Shown one piece after another: positions 18,122-26,787 of a stretch of DNA of 64,000 nt. Positions within the stretch are counted from its first letter, which is position 1. Every line of letters begins with the position of its first letter. The translations under genes were made by a program, and so were the position numbers. The notes under the pieces are model-generated. The model was not told the origin of the DNA, ran no database searches, and worked only from the letters and a program-made list of their open reading frames with translations. Source of the DNA: Bacillus sp. REN3 (GTDB lineage Bacteria > Bacillota > Bacilli > Bacillales > Cytobacillaceae); the NCBI RefSeq assembly GCF_017912555.1, contig NZ_JAERSD010000002.1, positions 247,961 through 311,960 of the forward strand, read 5' to 3'.

Positions 18122-18964
18122 TCAACTGGAAATGAGCACTCCTTCAAGCTCCTTGCTGATCTCCCTTGATCGATCGGCAGCGTGATGGACTGCCTGGGAG
18201 ATTGCGTGTCCTCCGTTATTCCTTTTTAACGCAGTCAATCCTGCTGCTGTCGTTCCGTTTGGCGAAGTGACATTCTTTCGCAGCGTTGTTGGTGTATCGC
18301 CTTTCTCCAGGATCATTTTCGCTGCTCCCAAGATCGTCTGGGCGATAATTTCCCGGACCATGTTTTCATCCATGCCATTTTCGATGCCTGTAAGCTCCAT
18401 GTGTTCCATCAAATAGTAGAAGTAAGCGGGACCGCTTCCTGCCAGCCCTGTAAAAATGTCCATCTGGTCTTCGGCAATCACAAATACTTTCCCCATTGTA
18501 CCAAGAAGCTCTTTTACATCCTCCACTTGAGCCATTCCCGAGTTCTTCCCGGGAGAAATCGCAGTAGCGGATTCCTGGATCATGCTTGATGTATTGGGCA
18601 TGACGCGGATGACCTGCTGGCCATCTTTCAGGTTTTCTTCCATAAACCCAGTGGAAATGCCGGCCAGAACCGAAACAACAAGCTGGCCTGGAGAGATTCT
18701 TTCCTTCAAGTCTGCAAGGGCTGCCGCAGCACCCTTCGGCTTCATAGCAAGAATGAACATATCAATCTCCTGATACGGCAGTTCGGATAGGGACGATACG
18801 TTCACGCCGTATTTTTCCTCCATCAATCCAAGTCTCGCCCCGTTGCTTTTATTGGTTACAAATACATTTTCCTTCTTTACTTTTCCAGACTTTACAACAC
18901 CGGAAATCATCGATTCCGCCATTGAACCCGCGCCTAAAAAAGCAATTCTTTTATTATCCAACAA
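18122..18964 (-). CDS. proC: Pyrroline-5-carboxylate reductase
   Basis: 280 residues. Catalyses the last step of proline synthesis with NAD(P)H. N-terminal Rossmann motif FLGAGSMAESMI, IRVMPNTSSMI in the middle, and the C-terminal dimer signature around FTGLAGSGPAYFYYLMEHM and LRKNVTSPNGTTAAGL. Length is normal. The upstream 530 bp was inspected for a T-box, as some Bacillus proline genes carry one, but no T-box motif was found near the start. Confidence 0.94.
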   Translation of the reverse strand: MLDNKRIAFLGAGSMAESMISGVVKSGKVKKENVFVTNKSNGARLGLMEEKYGVNVSSLSELPYQEIDMFILAMKPKGAAAALADLKERISPGQLVVSVLAGISTGFMEENLKDGQQVIRVMPNTSSMIQESATAISPGKNSGMAQVEDVKELLGTMGKVFVIAEDQMDIFTGLAGSGPAYFYYLMEHMELTGIENGMDENMVREIIAQTILGAAKMILEKGDTPTTLRKNVTSPNGTTAAGLTALKRNNGGHAISQAVHHAADRSREISKELEGVLISS

Positions 18965-19460
18965 GAACGTTCACCTCTCTATTGAAAGTTGTGTTCGTAC
19001 ACCGTTCGTATTTTTTCAACGGTTCTAATGGTAACACGCTCAGGTTAAGATTCAAGGGAAACGCAGTGATTCGCGAGCAAACGGGCGAGATAATGAATGA
19101 AAGCGGAAACATCCTGACCAAAGTGTACTTTAAATTCCCTAGACGATACCTAATCTTCGATAAAGGCGAAATATGCCATAATACACGAGTCGACCGAAAG
19201 GCTGAAAAAAGGGTAAGCCCTGCAGCTCCTGCTTATAAAGGGTCACCGTCAGAGATCTCTGGACAGGATCAAACTCCCGGCTCGAAAGCATCCCGTGTTC
19301 CATCCTGGAGATGGAATAGCGGCCTTTATTCCCCGACAGTCCGAGGACGGATGGTAGCCGGTTTGGCTAGAAGGCAGCCATGACAGGGGGTTACCACCAT
19401 TCCTCTTTATGGGATGTTTGCGCTCCCCTGGTTATGACTGTTGATAAGGAATGAAGGAAA
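18965..19460. other. Long GC-structured intergenic region upstream of proC
   Basis: Roughly 500 bp without a credible gene. 19180-19410 is GC-richer than its surroundings and holds several complementary segments (CTGCAG, GAGATCTC, CCATCC...GGATGG, GTCCGAGGAC, GGTAGCC...GGTTACC), suggesting a folded RNA, but no riboswitch, T-box, 6S, tmRNA or RNase P signature was recognised on either strand. Confidence 0.35.
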
Positions 19461-19462
19461 TC

Positions 19463-19488
19463 CCGGGAATCCTCACTTTCATCCCGGG
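19463..19488 (-). terminator. Likely terminator of the DUF4352 gene
   Basis: Inverted repeat CCCGGGAAT / ATCCCGGG with a ~9-base loop, 10 bp after the stop codon; a pyrimidine-rich stretch follows on the minus strand. Confidence 0.6.
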
Positions 19489-19497
19489 TTATGCTCC

Positions 19498-20064
19498 TTA
19501 TTGCAAATTGACTTTAATTGTTTTATCTGACCAGAAGCTTGGGAAGTATTGGAGCTGCAGCGCTTTGTCTCCAGCCGGCTGCTCGAAAGCGATTGTTCCG
19601 GAAACCTTTCCGCCTGCAGCCAATTCTCCTGACTGAAGGGCTGTATCGGTGTCGATTGTCGTGAACGCCTGGTCGACGATTTGTCCCTGGCTGTTCGCCA
19701 TCTTGAAGTCGTATGGATTATACGAGATGTTTTCAGTGCCTGCATTGTTGATCTCAACCGTGACAATCACGAATTCATGGCTAGCTTTCGGCTGGTCAAA
19801 ATCACTGCCTGCTGACTTTTCCACCTTCGTGACAGTCAGGATGTTATCGCCAAGCTGCACTTTTTCGCCAACAGCGAACTCTTCCTTTGCCGGCTGATCT
19901 TTTTGCTCCTGTTCTGTTTTCTCTTGAGCCGATGACGATGTTTCTCTTGATTCACCGACCGCCTTTTTGGCTGTTTCCTCTTCCCCGCTGCCGCTTGAGA
20001 CAGCTGCAATAATCATGATTGCGGCCAACCAGAACCACCATTTTTTATAGAAAGGCTTTTTCAT
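19498..20064 (-). CDS. DUF4352-type membrane-anchored extracytoplasmic protein
   Basis: 188 residues. Short basic N terminus, one hydrophobic anchor (WWFWLAAIMIIAAVSSG), a Ser/Glu/Lys/Gln-rich linker (about 28-62), then an immunoglobulin-like DUF4352 domain (FAVGEKVQLGDNILTVTKVEKS through QLQYFP). There is no lipobox cysteine, so it is anchored by the hydrophobic segment rather than lipid. DUF4352 proteins are common surface proteins of unknown role. It follows the vWA gene by 13 bp and may be cotranscribed with it. Confidence 0.8.
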   Translation of the reverse strand: MKKPFYKKWWFWLAAIMIIAAVSSGSGEEETAKKAVGESRETSSSAQEKTEQEQKDQPAKEEFAVGEKVQLGDNILTVTKVEKSAGSDFDQPKASHEFVIVTVEINNAGTENISYNPYDFKMANSQGQIVDQAFTTIDTDTALQSGELAAGGKVSGTIAFEQPAGDKALQLQYFPSFWSDKTIKVNLQ

Positions 20065-20077
20065 TCCTGTTTCCTCC

Positions 20078-20665
20078 TTATTGTTTCATTCTTTTTTCCG
20101 AAATGGTCTCTGTCACCATTTCATACATTTTCTCTACACCTTCATGAGACGCTTCAAAGGTGTAGGCATGCTTGGCATCAATGCCGATGCTATCCGCTTC
20201 CTTAGCTGCATCAATGTTGGCTCCCATGAAAATGAATTCCCAGCTGTACTTTTCCTGCTGATGCGTAATCAGCTCCTTTACCTTCCTATAAGTGAATTCA
20301 CGGCTGGCATTTTCCATTCCATCTGTTGTTATGACAAAGATTACCTTTCCTGGCCTTTGTTCCTCCACCGTTTTGGACAGCCGCCAGCCAACATCAAGGA
20401 TTGACTTGCCGATTGCATCCAAAAGGGCAGTGGTTCCCCTCACAAAGTACTCATCCTGTGTCAGCAGTGCATCCTTAGCGTCAATCCCATTCCAGAGAAC
20501 TTCATATCGATCGTCGAAGAGAACAGTTGTCAGCACGGTCTGACCGTCCAGTTCACATTGTTTTTTCACAAATGAATTGAAGCCTCCAACCGTGTCGCTT
20601 TCCAGTCCGGCCATTGAACCGCTACGGTCAAGCAGGAAAATTATCTCTGTCAGATTCTTGTTCAC
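20078..20665 (-). CDS. von Willebrand factor A domain protein
   Basis: 195 residues that are essentially one vWA domain. The MIDAS motif DRSGSMAGLES is complete (about residues 13-23), with TTAL and TTDGMENAS supplying the other metal-binding positions. TerY/YfbK-like cytosolic vWA proteins of this size act as protein-interaction modules. Start: GTG at 20665 has AAGGAGG at 9 bases; the ATG at 20671 is too close to it. Divergent from an HTH-like gene 94 bp away, which suggests a functional pair. Confidence 0.82.
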   Translation of the reverse strand: MNKNLTEIIFLLDRSGSMAGLESDTVGGFNSFVKKQCELDGQTVLTTVLFDDRYEVLWNGIDAKDALLTQDEYFVRGTTALLDAIGKSILDVGWRLSKTVEEQRPGKVIFVITTDGMENASREFTYRKVKELITHQQEKYSWEFIFMGANIDAAKEADSIGIDAKHAYTFEASHEGVEKMYEMVTETISEKRMKQ

Positions 20666-20759
20666 TACCATCTTCCTCCTTAGCTTTATCTGATATAATA
20701 ATAGCTGGAAGAATCCATTAATTGGTCGCTTGCTAAGCGACATTTCGGGGGATAGCTGC

Positions 20760-21251
20760 ATGCTTGGTAAAAAGATACTGCTAGAATTGCAGGAGTTCGT
20801 CGATCAGCATTTGATCATTCAGCTATGTGAGAAATCAGCTGAACCAGATTACGTTCTAGAAAGCATTTCGCAATTTGAAATCGAAAGCTTCATTAAGCAA
20901 AAACGGAAACCGACACTGCAGAAAGTGCTGTTTGATTTCATTGATAGAAAAGGGGCAACGGACGCAGAGATTTATAAGAAGGCAGGAATTGACCGACGCC
21001 ATTTCTCAAAAATCCGTTCGAATCCGGAGTATCGCCCCGGCAAAAACACGATGATTGCTCTCGCCCTTGCGCTTGAGCTGAATAAAAAAGAAACCGACAA
21101 GCTGTTAAGCTCTGCCGGCTATTCGTTATCGGACAGTGAACTGTTCGACCTTGTCATTCAATTTTGCATCGAGAAGAAAATCTATGAAATCATACAGGTC
21201 AACCAGGCTCTCGATTACTTCAGCCTGAAACCGATTGGAGGAGTATCATAG
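20760..21251 (+). CDS. HTH-like protein paired with the vWA gene
   Basis: 163 residues. The N-terminal third is Leu/Glu-rich. Residues 60-150 resemble a compact XRE-like DNA-binding fold (TDAEIYKKAGIDRRHFSKI, then ALALALELNKKETDKLLSSAGYSLSDSELFDLVI). This domain type often accompanies macro-domain, vWA or kinase partners; its target is not known. GGGGGA lies upstream of ATG 20760. Divergent from the vWA gene. Ends in a strong terminator. Confidence 0.72.
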   Translation: MLGKKILLELQEFVDQHLIIQLCEKSAEPDYVLESISQFEIESFIKQKRKPTLQKVLFDFIDRKGATDAEIYKKAGIDRRHFSKIRSNPEYRPGKNTMIALALALELNKKETDKLLSSAGYSLSDSELFDLVIQFCIEKKIYEIIQVNQALDYFSLKPIGGVS

Positions 21252-21252
21252 G

Positions 21253-21283
21253 AAAAAGCTGAGTGGTGCACTCAGCTTTTTTT
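21253..21283 (+). terminator. Terminator of the HTH-like gene
   Basis: AAAAAGCTGAGTG / CACTCAGCTTTTTTT hairpin with a 3-base loop and seven Ts, immediately after the stop codon. Confidence 0.9.
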
Positions 21284-21430
21284 CATACATCGACACCCTC
21301 CCCACATCCCTTAGCCCACGACTCAAAATCGAGAACGGCCTTTCCCGAGCGTATTTTCGGGGAACAATGCGGGGCAGATCGTGCCCATATGGGTGCTCGG
21401 AATTGCAGAACGGGAATTATTCGGAGCGGA
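21284..21430. other. Spacer before the 52-bp array
   Basis: No gene seen. Contains one isolated 20-bp piece (about 21411-21430) that duplicates the start of the first array unit, an edge of the array. Confidence 0.4.
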
Positions 21431-21930
21431 CGGGAATTACTCGGAGCGGTTCGTGACCAATTGGGGGCTTGGAAACACAAAACGGGAACGCAAACGCGAT
21501 TTGCGAGACCAAACGGATGCCCGCAAACACAAATCGGGAGTGCAAACAAGCTTTGCGAGACCAAATGGGGGCGCGCAAACACACATCGGGAGTGCAAACG
21601 CGATTTGCGAGACCAAATGGGGGCGCGCAAACACACATCGGGAGTGCGAACACTATTTGCGAGACCAAACGGATGCCCGCAAACACACATCGGGAGTGCA
21701 AACGCGCTTTGCGAGTCTAAATGGGGGGCGCAAACACACATCGGGAGTGCGAACACGATTTGCGAGACCAAACGGATGCCCGCAAACACAAATTGGGAGT
21801 GCAAACAAGCTTTGCGAGTCCAAATGGGGGCGCGCAAACACAAATCGGGAGCGCAAACGCGATTTGCGAGTCCAAATGGGGACGCGCAAACACAAATCGG
21901 GAGCGAGCTGGGTCGGATCGCGCCCAAATT
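21431..21930. repeat. 52-bp tandem repeat array, about 9 units, between convergent genes
   Basis: Unit starts (CGGGA...) at 21431, 21483, 21535, 21587, 21639, 21691, 21742, 21794, 21846 and a partial unit at 21898. Spacing is 52 bp except one of 51. Each unit has a hairpin core such as GCAAACGCGATTTGC; variants include GCAAACAAGCTTTGC and GCGAACACTATTTGC, with arms that still pair if G-T is allowed. Open frames on both strands arise because 52 leaves remainder 1 on division by 3 and stops are rare in the unit. No ribosome binding site supports them. Confidence 0.9.
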
Positions 21931-22001
21931 ATGGCACGGAAAAACAATGCGGCGACGTTCATCATGCTTCTGGTTCGAGTGTCCACTATTCCCCTAAAGA
22001 T

Positions 22002-22029
22002 GAAGCAGGAGAACCGTCCCCGTGCTTCA
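22002..22029. repeat. 28-bp dispersed palindromic element, copy 1
   Basis: GAAGCAGGAG / CCCCGTGCTTC arms around AACCGT. On the minus strand it starts with the TGA stop codon of the CDF gene. Related copies occur at 55758-55776 and 58372-58399. Confidence 0.75.
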
Positions 22030-22899
22030 CGCTTCGGGTTCGACGTGGACGTGGACGTCGTAGATTTCGTATTCTTCCATGAGTTTTTTCTCGACTCTGG
22101 TGGAGATGTCATGGGCATCCATTATATCGAGGTTGGGGGATACAGTGATGATGATGTCGACAACGATGTTGTTTCCATAGCTCCTGGCTTTCAGATCCTT
22201 GATCGATTCTACTCCTTCCACATGGCAGATTGTTTCCTTGTATTCTGTGATGAGATCCTGGTCGAATCCGTCTGTCAGCTGGTGGGAGGCATCGCGGAAG
22301 ATGTCCCATCCTGTTTTGATGATCAGCGATCCGACAAGCAAGGCTGTTACAGGATCGAGCCATGGCAGGCCAAACTGGGAACCAATGATCCCGATGGCCG
22401 TCCCGATGCTCACCCATGAATCGGAAAGGTTGTCCTTCGCGGCAGCCATGACGGAGTGGCTCTTAATTTTCAGGGCAAGGTTCTTATTGTAGAGATAAAC
22501 AATATACATAATTAATGCGGAAAATAAACCTGTCCATGCAGCAATCATGTCCGGGGCATGTGTGACTCCATTGAAAATCGAAGTGACCGCACCAGTGAAT
22601 ACCTGAATGCCAACAATGATCATGATAAAAGAGGCAACCATCGATGCAACCATTTCCGATTTCCAATGCCCGTATAGATGATCTTCATCTGCGGGCTTCT
22701 GGGACAGCCTCAATCCAATTAATACGGACACCGATGCCAGGATGTCGGTACTATTGTTAAGACCATCAGCTTTCAATGCTTCGGAATTACTGACATAACC
22801 AACTACCAATTTTAAAGCGGATAAAAATATGTAGGCTGCGATGCTGATGATGGCTCCCCGCTCGCCTAGCTTAAGGTTCGAATATCTTTGTTCATCCAT
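22027..22899 (-). CDS. Cation diffusion facilitator transporter
   Basis: About 290 residues with six membrane helices (about 15-205) and a C-terminal cytosolic ferredoxin-like domain (about 210-290). Metal-site residues are visible as LKADGLNNSTD and DNLSDSW; HDIS and VHVHVEP are in the C-terminal domain. This pattern (N/D variation at the first site) fits MamB/FieF-like Mn, Fe or Zn exporters. GGAGG sits 7 bases before the ATG at 22899; the ATG at 22905 is too close. The stop codon lies inside a dispersed palindrome. Confidence 0.9.
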   Translation of the reverse strand: MDEQRYSNLKLGERGAIISIAAYIFLSALKLVVGYVSNSEALKADGLNNSTDILASVSVLIGLRLSQKPADEDHLYGHWKSEMVASMVASFIMIIVGIQVFTGAVTSIFNGVTHAPDMIAAWTGLFSALIMYIVYLYNKNLALKIKSHSVMAAAKDNLSDSWVSIGTAIGIIGSQFGLPWLDPVTALLVGSLIIKTGWDIFRDASHQLTDGFDQDLITEYKETICHVEGVESIKDLKARSYGNNIVVDIIITVSPNLDIMDAHDISTRVEKKLMEEYEIYDVHVHVEPEA

Positions 22900-23124
22900 T
22901 GCCATGCCTCCAATCCACTGCCATTATCATTTTAGCAATCATTCATCGTTTGGGTCTATAGCAACCTTTTTATACCTATCCATGTAAATGACCGTTGTCC
23001 AACAATGTTTCCCTAAGGAAAGAAATGCTCATTCCCAGGCTCGCTTCTGCCTTCTAACCTTAGCAAAAAACGTGTTAAATAATCATGCCTTCTGTTAAGG
23101 GATGAAACTCCAGGCTCTTATCCC

Positions 23125-23153
23125 TTTAGTTTTATATAAAATTATGTTAAAAT
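23125..23153 (+). promoter_or_regulatory. Putative sigma-A promoter of the LTA synthase gene
   Basis: TTTAGT (23125-23130), 17-base AT-rich spacer, TAAAAT (23148-23153), 33 bp before the start codon. Confidence 0.45.
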
Positions 23154-23186
23154 ATAAGCTTCCAGAAAGTTGTTAGGAGGGGTTTC

Positions 23187-25043
23187 ATGAGGACAAGGAA
23201 AAATTTGTCCCTGAATTTCGTTTTTATTGCGATTGTGCTTTTATGGTTGAAAACCTATGCTGTATATAAATTAAATTTTGATATTGACATTGAAAATAAA
23301 ATGCAAGAATTCATCTTGTTCATTAATCCATTAAGCTTCCTGATGATAGCCCTCGGTTTTGGGCTGTTCCTCTCGGGCAAAAAGCAAAAAATCTATGTCG
23401 TAGCCACTAGTTTTATCTTATCATTCATCTTGTTCGCCAATGCTGTTTATTACCGGGAGTTCAGTGATTTCATCACGATTCCCCTTTTGACACAGACAAG
23501 CAATATGGGCGATTTGAAAAGCAGTGTCGGCGAATTGCTCAACTGGACAGATCTTTTATTGTTTGCGGATGTCATTTTGCTGGCAATCCTTGCATTCTCG
23601 AAAACTGGCAAAATTTCCTTCAAGAAGCAGCGCACATTGATTGTGTCGGCATTTTATTTAAGTACTGCTGGCATCGCACTGTTTAACCTTGGGCTATCCG
23701 AGTCGGAACGCCCTGAATTATTGACCCGTACCTTTGACAGGGAAATCCTTGTGAAGAACATCGGAACCTATAATCACCACATTTACGATGCATTCCTGCA
23801 GACGAAATCCACAGCTCAAAGAGCGATGGCTGATGGTAACGAACTGGCAGAGATCGAAAACTATGTGAGAGCACATTATAAAGCACCAAACAAGGAAATG
23901 TTCGGCGCAGCCAAAGGGAAAAACGTCATTGTCATCTCAATGGAGTCGACCCAGAACTTTGTGATCGGTCAGAAAGTGAACGGCCAGGAAATTACTCCTT
24001 TCCTGAACGATTTCATTAAAGAAAGCTACTACTTTGATAACTTTTATCATCAAACTGCCCAGGGTAAGACATCCGACTCAGAGTTCCTGCTGGAAAACTC
24101 ATTATACCCATTGGGGCGCGGAGCCGTTTTCTTCACGCATTCTGGGAATGAATACATTTCACTGGCTGAGAAACTGAAGGCCAATTCGTATTACACAGCC
24201 AAGCTTCATGCGAACAACAAGAGTTTCTGGAACCGGGATGTCATCTATAACAACTTTGGGTATGACAGGTTCTATTCGCTGGATGATTATGAAGTGAACG
24301 ACCTGAATTCCGTTGGATGGGGCATGAAGGATATCGACTTCTTCAAACAATCGATGGACCACCTGAAAGAAATGCCGCAGCCATTCTACGCGAAGTTCAT
24401 TACGCTTACGAACCACTTCCCGTTCGAGTTGGATGAAGAGGACAAATTCATCGAGGAGTTTGATTCCAACAGCAGGACGCTCAACCGCTACTTCCCGACA
24501 GTACGGTATACTGATGAAGCTTTGAAGCTATTCATCGAAGATTTGAAGAAATCCGGGCTTTATGAGAATTCGATCATTGTGATTTATGGTGATCATTACG
24601 GAATTTCCGAAAACCATAACAAGGCGATGGAGCAGTATCTTGGAAAAGAAATCACTCCTTTCGTTTCGACCCAGCTCCAGCGGGTCCCATTGATCATCCA
24701 TATTCCGGGACATGAAGGCAAGCAGATTTCAACCGCAGCAGGCCAAATCGACCTTCGTCCGACCCTGTTGAACCTGGCAGGCATAGAAACGAAGGAAGAC
24801 ATCCAATTCGGTACAGACTTGTTCTCCAAACAGCAAGATAACTTCGTTGTCCTGAGGGACGGAAGCTTCATTACCGAAGATGTCGTCTACACGAAAGGCA
24901 CATGCTACGACAAGGCAACTGGCGAGCAAACCAGCCAGGCAAGCTGTGAACCATACATGGACCAGGCCAAGAGCGAGCTTGAATACTCAGACAAAATCAT
25001 CTATGGCGACCTGCTTCGCTTTTATGAAAAAAATAACAAATAG
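23187..25043 (+). CDS. ltaS: Lipoteichoic acid synthase family protein
   Basis: 618 residues: five N-terminal membrane helices (about 8-175), then an extracellular sulfatase-like phosphoglycerol transferase domain. Active-site residues are visible: the metal glutamate in SMEST, the catalytic threonine in QGKTSDSEF and metal ligands in YGDHYG. Transfers glycerol phosphate from phosphatidylglycerol to build the lipoteichoic acid chain. Bacilli carry several paralogues (LtaS, YfnI, YqgS and the primase YvgJ); which one this is cannot be decided. AGGAGGGG precedes the ATG. Confidence 0.92.
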   Translation: MRTRKNLSLNFVFIAIVLLWLKTYAVYKLNFDIDIENKMQEFILFINPLSFLMIALGFGLFLSGKKQKIYVVATSFILSFILFANAVYYREFSDFITIPLLTQTSNMGDLKSSVGELLNWTDLLLFADVILLAILAFSKTGKISFKKQRTLIVSAFYLSTAGIALFNLGLSESERPELLTRTFDREILVKNIGTYNHHIYDAFLQTKSTAQRAMADGNELAEIENYVRAHYKAPNKEMFGAAKGKNVIVISMESTQNFVIGQKVNGQEITPFLNDFIKESYYFDNFYHQTAQGKTSDSEFLLENSLYPLGRGAVFFTHSGNEYISLAEKLKANSYYTAKLHANNKSFWNRDVIYNNFGYDRFYSLDDYEVNDLNSVGWGMKDIDFFKQSMDHLKEMPQPFYAKFITLTNHFPFELDEEDKFIEEFDSNSRTLNRYFPTVRYTDEALKLFIEDLKKSGLYENSIIVIYGDHYGISENHNKAMEQYLGKEITPFVSTQLQRVPLIIHIPGHEGKQISTAAGQIDLRPTLLNLAGIETKEDIQFGTDLFSKQQDNFVVLRDGSFITEDVVYTKGTCYDKATGEQTSQASCEPYMDQAKSELEYSDKIIYGDLLRFYEKNNK

Positions 25044-25045
25044 CA

Positions 25046-25073
25046 AAAACCACCCCTTGGGTGGTTTTTTTCT
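25046..25073 (+). terminator. Terminator of the LTA synthase gene
   Basis: AAACCACCC / GGGTGGTTT hairpin followed by a run of Ts, 2 bp after the stop codon. Confidence 0.88.
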
Positions 25074-25620
25074 TTATGGTTCGGTTACAGTACCATCGGC
25101 CATTCATTGAACCCCTTTTTTCCTCGAACATTGAATCATCCTATTTTCATTGTCTGGAGAGGAATCCAGGAATCATAATGGGCAATTCCCAAGCGGCACT
25201 CGAGATTTCCACTTGCTCCTCTTACCGCCAAACAACCGGGTTTTGAGACCGTCTGCCCGCTGCAGACAAATCGCATTTTCAATTTATCCGCCCGGGATTC
25301 CGGCAACCTGGACGGATTCTATCCCCGGTTTCTTTAGGCATGTCCTCCAAACGTAAATGTATTCCATATACAGTATTCTTTTTTTATATTTTTTCCCAAA
25401 CTTTTTCGCGCGCAATGCAGAATTGGCAGAGCTTTATGACACCATGTATGATATATTTTATATATATAAACAGCATTGCAAAATTATTAATAATTTCAAT
25501 AGATTTCCTGCCACTTAAGCTCTTACATTTTTTCATATTACACATTAATAGTTGCCTGTAAGGATGACCAGATGTACATATCCCAATTCATCAAGAGTGA
25601 GTAAAGTAGTTTTAAAGAAT
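25074..25620. other. Intergenic region, nothing recognised
   Basis: About 550 bp between the LTA synthase terminator and the RsbT-like gene. Short overlapping frames only. The last 250 bp is AT-rich (TATATATAAACAGC region, about 25449-25475) and probably contains the downstream promoter, but no sigma-A or sigma-B consensus is clear. Confidence 0.4.
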
Positions 25621-25636
25621 AGGGGGCCACGTCATT

Positions 25637-26059
25637 ATGGAAATCGAACATATTGTAAGGGTTGTTAACGAGTGGGACATTATCAAGGCACGGTCTTTAG
25701 GGAGGAAAGCAGCTAGGGAACTGGGCTTCAATGCTGTCGACCAGGCACGAATTGTCGTCGTTGTCAGTGAACTTGCAAGGAATATTGTCAAATATGCCGG
25801 CAGCGGTGAAATCCGGATTTCCTGCCTCTGCAATGGCAGCAGTAAAGGAATGCATATCCATGCAGCCGATGAAGGGCCAGGCATGGATATCAGGCAGGTA
25901 CTGAAGGACGGATATTCGACATCAAGAGGGCTGGGAGCAGGGCTTCCGGGTATCAAACGCTTGATGGATAGTTTTATTGCCAGTTCCTCCCCTGGCAGTG
26001 GAACATCGATATCAGCGACCCTGTGGCTGAAGAATTCCGCAGGAAGAGTGACTACATAA
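25637..26059 (+). CDS. RsbT-like serine kinase/anti-sigma factor (HATPase_c)
   Basis: 140 residues of the GHKL ATPase fold, as in RsbT/RsbW/SpoIIAB. The N box reads VSELARNIVKYAG, the G1 box ADEGPGMDI and the G2 region STSRGLGAGLPGIKRLMD, closest to RsbT. RsbT normally switches between the RsbS stressosome and RsbU. Here no rsbR, rsbS, rsbU or sigma gene is adjacent, so it is an orphan whose partner must be encoded elsewhere. Monocistronic with a strong terminator. Confidence 0.87.
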   Translation: MEIEHIVRVVNEWDIIKARSLGRKAARELGFNAVDQARIVVVVSELARNIVKYAGSGEIRISCLCNGSSKGMHIHAADEGPGMDIRQVLKDGYSTSRGLGAGLPGIKRLMDSFIASSSPGSGTSISATLWLKNSAGRVTT

Positions 26060-26078
26060 AAGAACGTTTATATAAATC

Positions 26079-26107
26079 AAGCCTGATTCACTTGCTGAAT
26101 CAGGCTT
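26079..26107. terminator. Bidirectional terminator between convergent genes
   Basis: Perfect 12-bp stem AAGCCTGATTCA / TGAATCAGGCTT with a 5-base loop; T-rich on the plus side and A-rich before it, so usable from both directions. Confidence 0.85.
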
Positions 26108-26110
26108 TTG

Positions 26111-26701
26111 TTATTTGACCAAAGGTGCTTTGAAGATATCCAGTACGAAGCCGTGTATGGCTGCTACAGGAAGGAATGCGAACAGGCTGAGGATCATGCC
26201 GATTTCATAGATAAAACTTGTTTTTTCAACAGGTTTTCCCTTCAGGCGGCTTCTCAGCGCACTGTAGGCGATTCCATAACTGTTGCCAATCATTATCATC
26301 CGGATGGCTCCAAGGATTCCCACCGCTTGTTCCCTTCCATAATATTCCTGGATTGTTTCCCATGTTTCCTTCGAAGGCATGCCCTTTGTATCCGCATAAT
26401 GCTGCGCGAACAAAATAGCCTTCATTTCCTCCCCAGGTATCCCTTCCGTCGTGCCGGACAGGATATCCTGGATCTCCTCATTGCTCATCCCCTGTTCCAA
26501 AGCAATCTTAGTATGGCCATAAGTGCAGACTTCACAGCCATTCACTTCGGTGACAGCAAGCATGATCCTTTCAATGAACTTCGAGGAGATCTGCCCATTC
26601 TTCTTGTTCCTTACAAGGTACTTTACCGTTCTCAAGCCTTTATAAAGGGCGTCATACCCTTCTCCAATACTATAGACCTTTTTATAAAACTGCTGTGCCA
26701 T
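26111..26701 (-). CDS. Carboxymuconolactone decarboxylase/AhpD-like protein
   Basis: 196 residues, helical, with the AhpD-type redox motif EVNGCEVCTYGH (CxxC plus His) near residue 55 and a hydrophobic C-terminal segment (about 165-190, IGMILSLFAFLPVAAIHGFV) that is unusual for the family and may attach it to the membrane. Probably a peroxidase-like or thiol-disulfide protein; no substrate can be named. AGGAG is at proper spacing before 26701 rather than 26719. Confidence 0.83.
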   Translation of the reverse strand: MAQQFYKKVYSIGEGYDALYKGLRTVKYLVRNKKNGQISSKFIERIMLAVTEVNGCEVCTYGHTKIALEQGMSNEEIQDILSGTTEGIPGEEMKAILFAQHYADTKGMPSKETWETIQEYYGREQAVGILGAIRMIMIGNSYGIAYSALRSRLKGKPVEKTSFIYEIGMILSLFAFLPVAAIHGFVLDIFKAPLVK

Positions 26702-26787
26702 TCTGTTCTCCTTTTGCAAATCCGCTTTTTTGCCAGTCGCTAATAAGCAATTCTAGCACAACGGCTCCAATCCAGACATCAAAATGC

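Noticed and set aside
18965..19497. T-box leader for proC
   Set aside because: A GGTGGTAACC segment occurs on the minus strand near 19395, but it is over 400 bp from the start and lacks the surrounding T-box context and terminator/antiterminator order.
21263..22082. Overlapping frames of up to 244 codons in the 21.4-21.9 kb array
   Set aside because: Same artefact of a stop-poor 52-bp repeat; composition follows the repeat and not a protein family.
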